Source: Apostichopus japonicus
Taxonomy: Eukaryota > Echinodermata > Holothuroidea > Aspidochirotida > Stichopodidae
DNA length: 64,000 nucleotides
Reading direction: 5' to 3'
Assembly: GCF_037975245.1 (NCBI RefSeq)
Contig: NC_092566.1
Location: 6,014,001 to 6,078,000 of the forward strand
The translations under genes were made by a program, and so were the position numbers. The stretch's first letter is position 1. Each line of letters opens with the position of its first letter. The notes below the pieces were generated by a model. That model ran no database searches. It saw only the letters and a list, made by a program, of their open reading frames with translations, and was not told the origin of the DNA. Shown one piece after another: positions 19,701 through 30,986 of the stretch.

Positions 19701-22700
19701 CTCTGTTTAAGATTAATGTATATTTATTTATGCATCTGCAAAGGTCTAATTAGTCAAGCTTACAAACTATATTACTAGTTATGGATTAGCTTTGTGATAT
19801 TAAACATGGTCAGCTTTCTATTGTATCAAGATACAAGTTATTCACTGTGTATTTATAGTCAACAAAGACTTCACACATGAAACATGTAAATATTAACAAT
19901 TTAACACTACAGTTCCATGTATGATCAATTTGATAAGAGATGGTTAGCAATAATGAACTATAATATGGATATGATTTAGAACTCAATGAACGTTAAAAGC
20001 CTAGCACGGCTACATGATATAAATATCCTGGTTAATCAGCAAAAGTTTAATATGCAAGAGTACAGGACAAACATTTTTTTCTTTGCTTTTCATTCTGTGT
20101 TTGTGCACACCAGAAACTGTCCAAACTCTCTGATTTATTTTACATTTTCTGCGACAATTGCTCCTGAGTGTTATAGTTAGTATTAATTTGGCAGTTTTTT
20201 GCTTTAACTTAAGAGCATTCTGAGTATTAGGAAAGTATGTGCATGTACTACTGATGTGAGAAAGAGATATAAATTATCATGATATTTTAGCCATTTAGTC
20301 ATGAAATGCTGCTGAAATGGAAAGTGGTATTGAGCGCTAGGCATGCAGAGAGACGAACACTGAGAAACTACGGACGAATAGAAGACGAGAAGAGAGAACA
20401 AGAAAAAATAAATACTATAGACCACCAGTGAAGCAGAAAAGAGGAAGTTTTCTCAGCTTAATCCACAAGCACAGAGTTTACCATTGAAATTGGTTTGCCT
20501 GTTACACAACCTAACGCGTTCATATCTTTGTGGCCAATTGTCATTTGATATGTATCCGCGATCCAACTCATTTCCCTCTCCCCTGAGCCCATGTCGGGAG
20601 CGGGAACGTCGATGCCTGGTCCTGAAATGATATTGAATTACTGGTTGAGATTGTGAGAAAGACAATTAAATACAGCCATGACTTGACAATGACACCCACA
20701 GGGACTGTGGAAATCTTCTTCTCGGCTTCTTACGTAGAATTGGACGAGAGAAGTAAAACATACAAAAAATAGTTCAGGAAAAGCTGAGGCAGCAAGATCT
20801 CAAGCATATGGATGATGATTTGAAATCGTTGAATTTCAAGCTGTAATTTAGAAGGTTTAATTTTGAATCGATTTCTTCGGAGCAGTAGACTTTGAGTACT
20901 ATTAATGAAAACATTAACAGTATCATAATTCATAATCCATTTTACCATTTTGGCTTCAACCTGCTGGCCATGCTATTAAAAAAAGAAGTAATCTTCTCTC
21001 TCTAATCCTACTCGGCAAGAAGTATTTCAACTGTCCCGTTTTGTGTCACTTTCAAGAATTAAAGCCCGAAAAGTATGACAACCACTTACATCAGAACCGC
21101 TGATCAATCTGTTCCGGGCACAAGTTTTCAAGTTTTTCACTTTTTGTAACCACAGAACTAAAAAGCCTGCATGTTAATGAAGAAGATGAAACAGTTCTAC
21201 ATCATTAGTCTCAGATCTTTTTAACTGAGCCTTCTTCTTGCCATAAAGTGTGCAGTGCCCATAGATTAATAAGCGGTGCTCATGAAGCGAACAAAACTCT
21301 GGGGCATAGTCCACTCTCTGAAATCCTTGTGTTATAATCATCTCACCTGTGCTCATCATGTTGGTTAAGTGAAAAATTGGTGCACTTTAACTTTGAATGT
21401 ATGGAACAAAGATATGCACCCCCATACAGGGGTTCCTCATTGATCCATGCACCCCAATACGGGGGTTCCCAATTGATCCATTGGGCATAAAAACATCCCT
21501 GTGTGGTTAAAAGATGATAACACAAGATTCCCAAAGAGTGTACTAAACCAAACCAAATTTTTTGGGTGTACCTGAGAGATTGGTTTGCCTGTCACACAAG
21601 CTTGTGCATTTATATCCTGATAACCAATAGTGTTGGCAAATGTGTCAGCAATCCAACTCATTTCACGTTCTCCTGTCCCCATGTCGGGGGCCGGGACATC
21701 GACACCGGGCCCTGGATACACAGAGAAACTCAGTTGGTACAGAAACAAGTAGTCATGCCAGATATTAATGAAATCACAAGTTTACATCATGCACATCCAG
21801 CAGAATAGCTCTGCATGAATGGATTGAGACCCCCACCCCACCCCCCTCAATAGTAATAGACAAAAGAAAACAGTTTGAATGATTTCCTGGTCAATTTGAT
21901 GACAACTGCCAAAATTTACACTAGGTAGATTTTCAAACAAGTTGATTATTGTTGAGACTTTTGAGACAGTGTTTGACTTGGACATGAAGGTTCTTGTACC
22001 AACAATAGGGAGGGGAAGGGGGGTCTACAAACAAGCTATCCAAGCTACGTTTTTAATACTATCAATACTGTCTTATGACCAAATATTATTTTCAAGGTTT
22101 TCACAGTTTCACCTGGTTGACCTAACCTTGAACTTGACCCTTATCCAAACAATACGGTTCTTGTAATTAGGCAAAGAACAGTTGGATACTGGTCAAACTT
22201 AGGGTCCAGCTTAGCTTTATGGAAGGACATGTGGTGCTTAACAGATTCTCTCATGTGTTGACTTCCAGCGATCTGTTACCACTTAAAAAAATAACATTTT
22301 CTTACTAACCAAGGGGAACCAAACATCAACTTCAAACTCTTATGATGGAAATAATTGTTGACAAAGCTTCCAGACCTAGACCTCTATGGACCTCTAAAAG
22401 GGAAGCATTCTTGTATTTATAAACAGAGATATACTTATCGTACATGTATAAATTTAACCAAAAAAGCCGGAGTATGTTCACACTATGACCGAATGAGATC
22501 TATAAATTTCACTGAAAACTGAAACAGTCTTATTGTTAAATGACCAACTAGAAATATTTGGCTTATATGGTGTAGGTCTTTTCATATTTATCTTGCCCTG
22601 TTAAAACTGCCTCCACAAAAGTGGTTGAAGAAAAGTTGACTACATAAAACTGCAGTTTGGAGTGATTGCACTCACATGCTAATAATGTAACACACGTGTA

Positions 22701-25700
22701 TGCATGTCATAATAGAGACCTATATCACCTAACTGCTCTCAAATATAATATAATAAATTCATTGACACTGAAATATAACCACAAACTACCATTTTAAAAT
22801 AATTTAATTCCCCCAAAAGGGACACACTTAAATCTTTTATGCCTGATATAGGTATGAGTAGCATGATGTTTCTCACCGATGAAACCTTTCTTAGCCAGCT
22901 CAACACAGAACCTCCTGGTAACTTTCTCTAGTTCCCTGGGAGAGTGCTGCCTGGGATCTATCTTGATACCACCTTTGGCGCCACCAAATGGTACATCTAC
23001 AACAGCACATTTGTAGGTCATGAGCGACGCCAGGGCCTTGACCTCATCCACGGTGACATCTAAACTGTAACGTATACCTTTAACAGGAAGCAAGAAATAG
23101 AAATTCGTAAACACAAATTCCATTTATGTTGTGGAATCAAGTTATCAATTAGAATCCATGATTTCTGTAACATTTAGCTCTATTTAAATGAGTTCAAAGA
23201 TTCACTACTCACACTCTGGTACCAAGTTAAAAATTTTTATGGAACTCAACCAACTGCTCTCGTACATATATATGTATATGGCTCTGTGGTCCAGTCATAT
23301 TGATGTGATTTACGACTATTTTCACCTCACACACTCACCAATCTGGCCCTAACACACACAAACATGCAATTGTAAGTTCGTGGTATTACTCATGATGGTA
23401 CAGAGATATGATTATAGAGGTACCTCCTTTGCAGGGAGTTCGATGCTGGCTGTGTTGTGCTCTGTGCGCCTCAATCATAACAAAGGAGCCATCATCTCTC
23501 TTCAATGGGAAGTTGATACTGAGCACATGATTACAGGGCTTCAAGAGAGTCAGGATACCTTTGACCTGCACATTTTGGAAAATTAAAAATGAGTATGGTA
23601 ACTGTAGTCCAGTCATGCATGTGAAATGATAAATGTTTTAAGTGCATTTTCAAAGTGGCCCAAAATGGCCCTCAGATACCAGACCACATCATCCACCAGA
23701 CAGTTTATCATGATTCAACCACTTTAAATGCCATGTTTGCTGCAGCTCGGTCAATCTGACTGGTACCTTGCTGGTGCTATACCGACTCCTTTTTGGCGAT
23801 GCAAGAGTACATTGCGGTTATACCTACAACTGGCCAGCTTCACCAGGTGTAACCTATCACTGAGAAATAACACTGCATGTAACCTAACCGGGCAGCGGTT
23901 ATTAACGGGCAGCAGTTATTAACAGGCAGCGGTCATTAACGGGCTGCTCTCATTAACCGGCAGCGGTCACTAACCAGCAGTGCATCATTAACGGGCAGCA
24001 GTCATTAACCGGCAGCAGTCATTAACTTGAATCTTGAAAACTTTGCAAATTAATGTCATAAAAGTCGAGTAATGTTGCACCATTTTCTCAGTTTTCTTGA
24101 GTTGAACGTGTGGCCAGCATAAAATTATTGTGGAAAGGTCATAACTACTGGTGCTTGAAATATCACCCTGGCAATGAACTTAACTACAGAAAACTGTGAA
24201 AAGTTGGAGATCTGTCAAACTGTTATACCACGTTACTGTTTCATCTGATTACATAATACATAATTACGAATAGTAATTCCAAACGTTCCAGTGCTGGTGA
24301 TTTTCAGCATATTTACCTCATTTAAGCAAGTTTGGGATCACTATTATTCAGCAATCATCAGTACATTATCCTATGTACAAGAGTGATCAAGTCAATTCAA
24401 TTTATGCACTAGTTACTTATAAATAGAACAGCTGAGCACTAGATCCTCGAAGAGCCTTGATTTAGATTATTATCAGATAGCTTAGGTCTTCATTCAAGCA
24501 TCACGAATGACCTTTATCCCTAGTAGGATTTAATTTTCTCCTATAGTAAAAGTACATGCAGGTATGGGAATAGAGATCTCTCTAGCCTTGGTGTATGTTA
24601 AGTTTGCTCTGTAAATAACTGTGAGTAACTGTACACACAGAGAACTGTCGTAGTGTTGTGTCATAAAATAATACTGACATCTCCCACTAAAGCTTGCTGG
24701 TCACTATCACCAGCATTGACACAGACTATCAGTAAAAACCAGAATACCCACCAATAACACCTCAGGAGAGTATTTTAATGCAAAGAAATTTCAGACAGGT
24801 TCCACTGTTTTGGTTCAGATTCGGGGACAATTTTAAACATGACAATGTTATTACAGGGATTTTACTAAATTTCAATTGTAGTGCTCAAGGAGTTTGTCAG
24901 ATAATTGCAGAGCTGGTTAATCACACGATCGAGTAATTTGTACAATTAAAGGTGTGACACTGAGTGGTGAAGAAATAAATTAATTGTTCCCTAGTCAATC
25001 AGGAAACCAGTCGCTTTCCTAGAGAGACACTTACTGTACTATGTTCAATGTGTCTATGCGCTTAGCTTAGCTTACTATGTACACCAGTTGTGTAGTATTT
25101 TGTTATAGTATATTATCCCATACAGTACTTGCTAAGTATCTGTCTGCTGTATATGTTAACAGTACTAATGATTCTGCCCTACACCATACAACTTGCATTG
25201 TGGCAGGTGTTTATAGACATTTATACATCCTATGACTAATGATGTGTATCAGTCCATTAGTCTCAGTCACTAGCTACTTCTGTAGAAAAACTTGGATAGC
25301 TTGTATTACATTTAGTGTATACTTGGAGTTCCTTTTGCAAAAACATGGTAGTTCAGCTTACATCACAGCATTCATGCAGTGCCAGAGGTCACAGAAAGGT
25401 CTGTTAATACTGTATATGTGTGACATGAAACGAAACTGGCATTTCATTGGGAACTTTCTCAGTTCCTCATAGGTCTGAACAACTTGTACTTACAATGTAA
25501 CTACCTTAATGTGTCGTCATTCCAACAACATATGTAAATTACTATGTTCAATCTCTAAATTAATCCGGTCACATGTGTATTGTTCGGTTACGCCACTTAC
25601 CACTTGTGATATTTTCATATATTTTGTGTGATATTGTGTGATATATCTGTGTGATATTTTCATATATATTGTAACACTGTTACTGTAAAGTTGTGGAGCA

Positions 25701-28700
25701 ATGGGAGTTCTGTGTGGAGGGTGTGGAACCATTGTTGTAGTTTAAATCTCCTTGGAATTATATAGGGGTTATCTCTCCTGGCATTAAGTAAACCAGTTGT
25801 AATTGTTGGCAGGTTATGGCTTTTCTGGCTGCTTCTATGGATCGGCATGTGGTATCAGGCTTATCCTGGGATTGTGATGTAACACATGTGATATTTTCTA
25901 GGGATACTCATGTGATCACATTCATCTCTGTAAAGGAGTACAAGTGCTTGGGGATGGTAGGAATGCACTGTAGTATTTGTGAATTATGTCTTAAAAGCTA
26001 AGTTGTCGGGTGAAGTTCATCATTTGTATACATGTGGTATTTCCAAGTATTGTTAAGGGATTTATATAAAATTCATTACCTGGGAGGGACAGACCAGTCT
26101 ACTCTGGTTACTGTTGGAAGAAACATTCTTGGTGGTAGGCTTCATGCCACCTAGCCTCAAGATTGTACAACACATCCAGTACAACACACTCAACCTGACT
26201 GTAAGAAGTTTTCTTTTCAATATATTGCTGTTACAAATATCCCTCTGGATTTATTTTGTGTTCATCTTCATTCTCTGGCCAATTACAGTACTACATCTTA
26301 GGCCAAGAACCCTGAATCAGCTGGCCGGCTCTTCTCACAGAGGAAAGTGTTACAATATATTTCTTTTATATTGTAGTATAAGTATTGATTACAGCTGGCC
26401 ACAGAATGGTAGTGACTTAATTTTGGCTAATACTAAGCGCTGCATTAAAACAGTGGCATGACCAGACATTTTCACTTTGGAACACTGGGGTGACATCTCT
26501 GTGGGGTGCTAAGGTCCGAAAAACATGCTAAACTTGACAATTTAAAATAAAATGAGCGTTTTGCATCGCCAAAACTCTTACCTGGGAGTTGAGCTATCCC
26601 CTTGGCTAGATATACTATGGCATACTTTTAAAAATCCTTTGTGCTGCTGAGCACTGGACCTGAGTACAGGTATAGGCTTAAATTGATTAATTATATACCT
26701 TAGTGCAGAGCAGTAAAAACCTCAAGATCAGGGTAACACTACGGGCTAAGTAATACAGTATCCCACCAAATGTACCTCAATATACCTGCATTAAAATCAT
26801 AAAAAACAACTAAGAAACAACTACACTAAAAAAGATTTCTCGCCCGAGAAAGTTTTAGCACAATGTTCACATAGTTTCACATCTGCACACTGTACTGTAT
26901 AGCCTAGAGCAAATCTATATGCTGATCTCTACAATGACCTGCACATTTTCATGGCAATGAAACTTGCCCTTTGTATAATACAGGGAGAATGTCAACCGCA
27001 CCAGTTTATGTTCAAATTGTATTAAACAAGAGACAGCCGACATATCGCTCCATCCCCAGTGACTCCAAGCTTGTTCTAGATAGAGAAAACTCTATAAGTA
27101 TATGACTTCATCCAATCCTCACTTTGTGAGTTACGGGATTCACCTCTGCTTATTGTACCTCTGCTGACCTTTGACCTGCACCTATGTCAAAAGGTTTATT
27201 TTAACACACCAAGGAGGATCCACACCAGGTATGAAACTCATTGTAGTTGTAGGTTTAGTTATAAATTATATTACAAGCATGGGAGTCACACACAGTACCT
27301 GTACTTAAACACCACATATGTAGTATCACTTACACACCATCACATACAGTATTCCTATACAAGAGGTACAGTATGATACAATATACTGTAGAGGCCTAAC
27401 CAGATGGCCATCTCTCATACTGTCTGCCTGCTCTTGTACCTAGCTTACATTTGTTTTACGTGTACAGTACTGTGTAAACAGTCAAGTTGTTTGGCAGTAT
27501 TACATGACAGTGTGATGTATTGATGACACCGCTAGCCTGGAGTTATAACATGACTGCAATGACTCTACCAAGGTCAATGTCAAAATCAGCAAACATCCTA
27601 TTACACAGTACTTACATGATAGCTCTAGATAAGGATTGTCATGTCGCAAGATAAACCAATTTGCAGACTTACTGTTAGTTCCAACTTTATCCTAGATTTA
27701 AAATATTTGTCAAATATGTCAAACCAGAAAACACAATTGTTTAGTGGTGTCAATGCCTTAGAACCATATTTATAGTGTGGTTTAGCCATGTATGTTAATA
27801 TTCATAAACTTGTGCACACTGCAAAATGAAGAGGATTGTCTATTGACAAATGCGGCAACACATAAAGGAAGGTACCAGGAATCAGTTATCATGTTGACAA
27901 AGCCTATTTACAGTAGTGACTAAGTATAACCAGAATGCAAAATGTATTGAGGTTTCGATGACTTCATTATCACTAGCCTTGTGTGAGTTCACCAAAAATA
28001 CTGTAGCTCTTATAATGTAAATGACTTGAACCACCATTATGATGTATATAATTATACTAGGGCATGGTAAACACGGTTCAGTGTACTGTACATGGCAATA
28101 CACACATCCACTAAAAACAATAGGGTCTTGCACTCAATGTGGCAAATCCATATACCATGTATGGGAAGTATCCATGATTTCAACCATGAGATATCATGTT
28201 AAAAAGGTTTTCAGTTTGATTGCTGGTGACCCAGATGACCTTTGACCTCCACCAAAAACAATTCAGTTATTTTATTCAATATATGGCATCCACACAAAAA
28301 GTATGAGAAGTAATGGGGCATCTACATGTCAAGTATGAAAGTATCCATGATTCATAACTTGAGATATCGTATTTATAAGCTAGTCATCACACACACACCA
28401 GCACGATTGCAAAGGTTACCGAGCCTTCGGGATCATAACCAAAAAATAATCTAGTTAATGATTTGGCAGTGTGATAGCAAATACTGTGTTACTTTCATGT
28501 GAAATACACAAAACATTGAGAATTCGGTTTGAACTGGCTAGTACTGGATAACAAAATTCTGCTGATATATGTCCAGTGTACCAGCTGTAGCACAGTACAG
28601 AAGTTCCAATATGTATGAAACGTAAATTCATTAACTTTTTATTACTTTGAATATACAGTCCATACATCATTACAAAAGAAAGCAAATTATCATGTAGAGT

Positions 28701-30986
28701 TCTTCTCTTACCCTATATCTCTTTTCTGTGTCCGTTTCTTGCCCTTTAAGCGTCTCTACCAAATAATCTTCCACCAGGCTGGCACCTCTATCATAGAATA
28801 GCTCCACCATCTCAAAGAAATTTGGGTCATCATCTGAACAATAACAAAAGAAATCAGCAATAATCACATCTAGAAGATGCCAATGCCATTCTTCAGTATG
28901 AAACTTCATCATGTGTGCAGACACAAATTCCCTGTGACTAGCTATTCTCATTTACTGCACGAATCTACAAAGCTGGTCAAGCTGTTAAAGGGCAGTGTTT
29001 TATTGTTTGGATGGATTTTATTGCAGTTGAAATTACATTTGCAATGCAAACTTTTCATCAAATATACTAGTTAGATAATGGAGGATAGATAGGGAGTTGA
29101 GTAAACCTTCAACATACACAAATTATACTTAGAAAAAAAAAAACTGTTGCCAAAGTACTTATCCACTAAAGAGCCTGTGTAAGAGAATGTGTAAAAATTA
29201 GTGGGCCTGACGTTTCTATCCTAGCAGGCAGGATCTTCTTCAAAGGCTGAAAGACAAGTAACAGAAACTACTTGTAGTTTCTGTCAGGTCCACTTACTCT
29301 TACGCAAATTGTGCTTGTTAGCAAAACCTGCTGCTCATGAAATGTTGACAATAGAATGTCTACATCTGTCTATAAAATCACATATTAACATTAATTTTCC
29401 AGAACTATATGACCAACAAGATGATATTCAGATATATGTGTTAGCCACTCCTATCATTTCAAATATGGGCCATTACCATGGGTCAAACGTTGGCACAATC
29501 TTTCTGGTGAGCATTTCCATGTTCATTGTATGACCCTATCATAGAAGTTTGATGAAACGATTTCAGAACCATGTAACAGTAATGAGCAAGTACCATTTAA
29601 GCTAACTCACACTCATTCAGTTAATGCCATACCGTATCCAGTACATCCAGAATATTGCTCTCTGACATGTTGGAGCCCTTCTCTCTCATATATACCAGGT
29701 ACAGAAGTACTCACAAAGGTGGATGAATAAAGAAAAATGTACCTCTTGCATGTAGAGGACAATGTAAAATGTTCATATATAAACAAGATTTTTACATCAT
29801 GAATGACGATCTTTAAAAGGTATTGCTATATATAGACAAATTAAACGCTACAGAAATAACCCCCAGTTTCTTCATAGGTTTGTCAAAATATGAAAAAGTT
29901 GAGAAATTGATTACACAATGAATAAAACTGTGGCATAATTGAACCCACCATGCTACTTGATTATTCATTTTGTGTAACTCATACTTAGGTGTCTACAGCT
30001 AATTTGTGGATCTTTCAGTATTCTTGTGTGGGTAACATTGTTGTATGTATACATAGTTTGTAACTATAGACTTTGGATAAATGAAATGACTTGACTTAAC
30101 AATAAAATTGATTGTGAATTAATATGCCAAAAAGGAAGGTGTATTACATCACAAATCTGTGACAATTGTTTAAGACTTAATAGGCAGACCATGTATACTT
30201 AAAATTTTCTTTATATCTTATTGTACTGAATAACGAAGTAGTCTGATTCTGAACTCTACACAGAGTCCCAGAATCTAGGGCCAAGAGGACTCAATTCCAA
30301 AAACTAGAGTTTCTCAAATAATGAAATTACTTTAATACTTATAGATTTTAATTATAACATTATGAGACATTATTGGATTAACTATCGAAATATAGAGGCT
30401 GGCCGATCTCAATGAGATTAAGCCTTAGAATCCATTAACAAAAGACTAGCAGACCAAAGCAACCTTATATTGACAGTAGCTTAGCCTACCAAAAAAGGTT
30501 CAAGATATTTTAGTTGTAGTTTTGATGAAACTATGGAACATAATTTGCAACAACAAAGGTAGTCTAACAAAGATACTTTCCATTTCAAAAGCAGTGTGAT
30601 TCTGCCTTGGCATAAATGCTCATTCTTGGAGAGGAAACTAATCAACTGGGATGGAAACTAACATCTAACATTCTTTATTGCGACAAGTTAGGCCTAGTAC
30701 TCAGCCTTCACATAGTGAAACTAAGCCTAGCCCGTAGGATGCATGCAGGAATAGACAAAAGTTGGGAAGGAAGAAATGCGTAGGTTATGCCTACAGTAGG
30801 CTAGGCCTAGTAAGAAGTAATTTACTTACTTTCTGCTGAACTACTATGCTGCCTCGCTATGGGTGATGTATGTAGCCTAGCGTTATTAAAATCAGCTGAT
30901 ACAACCGGCGCATGGCGTAGTAAGACCGCTGTATCTCTTCTCTTCGACACCTTTCGAGCGACTGTGAAGGCAAGGTTTCTTAGCAT
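10705..30986 (-). CDS. GLUD1: Glutamate dehydrogenase, mitochondrial (GLUD1), complete, with duplicated exon 5
   Basis: Exons in transcript order: 30986-30830, 28833-28712, 23565-23424, 23077-22877, 21711-21572 (5a) or 20621-20482 (5b), 16996-16862, 15644-15507, 15132-14995, 14261-14181, 13337-13214, 11682-11528, 10824-10705. With one exon 5 the frame is continuous: 1653 nt, 550 aa, TAG stop at 10707-10705. The human protein is 558 aa. GDH interconverts glutamate and 2-oxoglutarate with NAD(P) in the mitochondrial matrix. The first about 50 residues are Arg/Ser-rich without acidic residues near the start, a typical import presequence. Visible landmarks are the substrate-binding region (HRTPCKGG), catalytic Lys in PFGGAK, PAPDM, the dinucleotide-binding [17 protein letters not shown], and the animal-type antenna insert followed by SYTMERSAR. 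The antenna implies allosteric regulation as in other animals. Introns are rich in SINEs and minisatellites. Confidence 0.97.
11159..11404 (+). mobile_element. tRNA-derived SINE, copy 1
   Basis: The head has a pol III A box (TTAGCTCAGTGGT) and a B box-like GAGTTTGAGTC. The body is shared with the copies at 13831 and 14452: GTCGTCCAGTTACAGAG, CTGACTTCGGTCAGCTTGCG and AGTTCCTGCTTACAGGAGGA. The tail is short and ATACATACA-like. It is inserted in GLUD1 intron 11. A local 46-bp duplication (near 11003-11050 and 11109-11154) precedes it. Confidence 0.85.
12656..12877. repeat. Spaced duplication of about 85 bp
   Basis: 12656-12740 and 12793-12877 are about 93% identical (both contain TTTCTCAAATACTGAGGGAG and GGTACCCCATTCATCA) and are separated by about 50 bp. 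It lies in a GLUD1 intron, with no coding content. Confidence 0.8.
13831..14070 (+). mobile_element. tRNA-derived SINE, copy 2
   Basis: Same family as the copies at 11159 and 14452, with A box TTAGCTCAGTGGT and B box TGTTCGAGTC. The body ends in GCTTGCAGGAGGATCTAAA and a tail of ATACATACAA units. It lies in the GLUD1 intron between exons 9 and 10. The ORF across it on the - strand (residues [13 protein letters not shown]) is repeat-derived. Confidence 0.85.
14452..14712 (+). mobile_element. tRNA-derived SINE, copy 3
   Basis: Best-preserved copy of the family: A box TTAGCTCAGTGGT and a perfect B box GGTTCGAGTC, then the shared body and an (ACAT)n tail. It is flanked upstream by a short repeat array of ATTAACATTAACATAAC and downstream by ATTCAGTATTTAC repeats. 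It lies in GLUD1 intron 8. Confidence 0.87.
15776..15925 (+). mobile_element. Second tRNA-derived SINE family, fragment
   Basis: The stretch has a Leu/Ser tRNA-like A-box region (GTGGCCAAGTGGATAAAGGCG) and a B box-like GGTTCTGGGCTC, followed by ACCCGGCCGGGTCA. It is unlike the three-copy family nearby. It lacks a foldable, complete tRNA cloverleaf, so I call it a SINE head and not a tRNA gene. It lies in GLUD1 intron 6. Confidence 0.6.
16068..16650. repeat. 37-bp minisatellite with 111-bp higher-order unit
   Basis: About sixteen imperfect copies of a 37-bp unit containing ATAACATGCCACC, TACAGAT(A/T)CTGGGATTATG and variants. At 16140-16472 three successive units form a 111-bp higher-order repeat, present three times with only a couple of base differences. 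It lies in GLUD1 intron 6, about 210 bp inside the 5' splice site of exon 6. Confidence 0.92.
16997..20481. other. GLUD1 intron between exons 5b and 6
   Basis: No further copy of exon 5 and no other coding exon was found by eye. ORFs inside have no recognisable similarity. The stretch contains C runs near 17550 and 17985, a G run near 18690, and a DR1-like TGACCTTTGACC at 19371-19382. Confidence 0.6.
20482..20621 (-). CDS. GLUD1: GLUD1 alternative exon 5b (mutually exclusive copy)
   Basis: This second copy of exon 5 has exactly the same length (140 nt) and phases. Its acceptor is CATTTCAG after a reasonable tract and its donor is GTAAAC. The translation is open and keeps [16 protein letters not shown] and CVTGKP. 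By my count 36 of 47 residues match 5a. The differences cluster in the second half: [15 protein letters not shown] against [15 protein letters not shown], and a final Met instead of Gln. At the His195 position it has Leu. It lies 950 bp after 5a in the transcript. Using 5a and 5b together adds 280 nt and breaks the frame. The absence of stops and the conservation of all core motifs argue against a dead exon copy. Confidence 0.88.
21572..21711 (-). CDS. GLUD1: GLUD1 alternative exon 5a
   Basis: 140 nt, entered in phase 1 and left in phase 0, with acceptor TATCCAG and donor GTACAC. It encodes 47 residues including the split first Gly. PAPDM (Asp168 in mammalian mature numbering), [11 protein letters not shown] and CVTGKP are kept. 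By my count it differs from human GDH at 7 of 47 positions, so it is the more conserved copy. At the position of mammalian His195 it has Gln (NAQAC). It is the upstream copy in transcript order. Either this exon or 5b completes the reading frame between exons 4 and 6. Confidence 0.93.
23889..24025. repeat. 17-bp minisatellite
   Basis: Eight copies of a 17-bp (once 18-bp) unit, CGGGCAGCGGTCATTAA and variants. They lie in the intron just upstream, in transcript sense, of GLUD1 exon 3. Confidence 0.9.
24026..28711. other. GLUD1 intron 2
   Basis: Long AT-rich intron without coding signal. ORFs here are short and unlike known proteins. The only structured content I can support is the repeat near 28100-28430 and two TGACCTTTGACC motifs (27168-27179 and 28232-28243). 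Confidence 0.55.
28100..28430. repeat. Interspersed repeat with TGACCTTTGACC motif
   Basis: Two related half-units (GTATCCATGATTTCAACCATGAGATATC and, later, GTATCCATGATTCATAACTTGAGATATC, shown here as landmarks at about 28168 and 28342) flank a TGACCTTTGACCTCCACC segment. The arrangement resembles the dispersed repeats with this motif common in marine invertebrate genomes. The family is not identified. Confidence 0.45.
28834..30829. other. GLUD1 intron 1
   Basis: No coding exon is seen. The stretch contains a Penelope-like fragment at 29204-29284. In its part nearest exon 1 (30690-30880) there is a cluster of TAGGCCTA and AGCCTAG motifs. Confidence 0.6.
29204..29284 (-). mobile_element. Penelope-like element fragment with degenerate hammerhead motif
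   Basis: Read on the - strand, the stretch shows TTTGAAGA (compare hammerhead core CTGANGA), an ATCCT...AGGAT stem II, then GAAAC-GTC-AGG (core GAAA, short stem III, cleavage triplet GTC). This is the layout of the minimal hammerhead ribozymes known in Penelope-like elements. The first core C has become T, so it is probably inactive. A related copy at 34547 shares the flank GACAAGTAACAG. A perfect inverted repeat, ACAGAAACTAC/GTAGTTTCTGT, sits at 261-284 of the 29 kb block (29261-29284). Confidence 0.5.

Noticed and set aside
20453-20665. - strand ORF reading Arg-rich protein
   Set aside because: It is an out-of-frame reading of GLUD1 exon 5b; the correct frame gives the GDH sequence.
20482-21711. 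Exon 5b as an assembly artefact or dead copy
   Set aside because: The copies differ in 11 residues and their flanking introns are unrelated, so it is not a collapsed or duplicated contig; the absence of stops and the intact borders argue against decay.
23884-24030. CRISPR-like repeats
   Set aside because: Units are contiguous 17-bp tandem repeats without spacers, in an animal intron.
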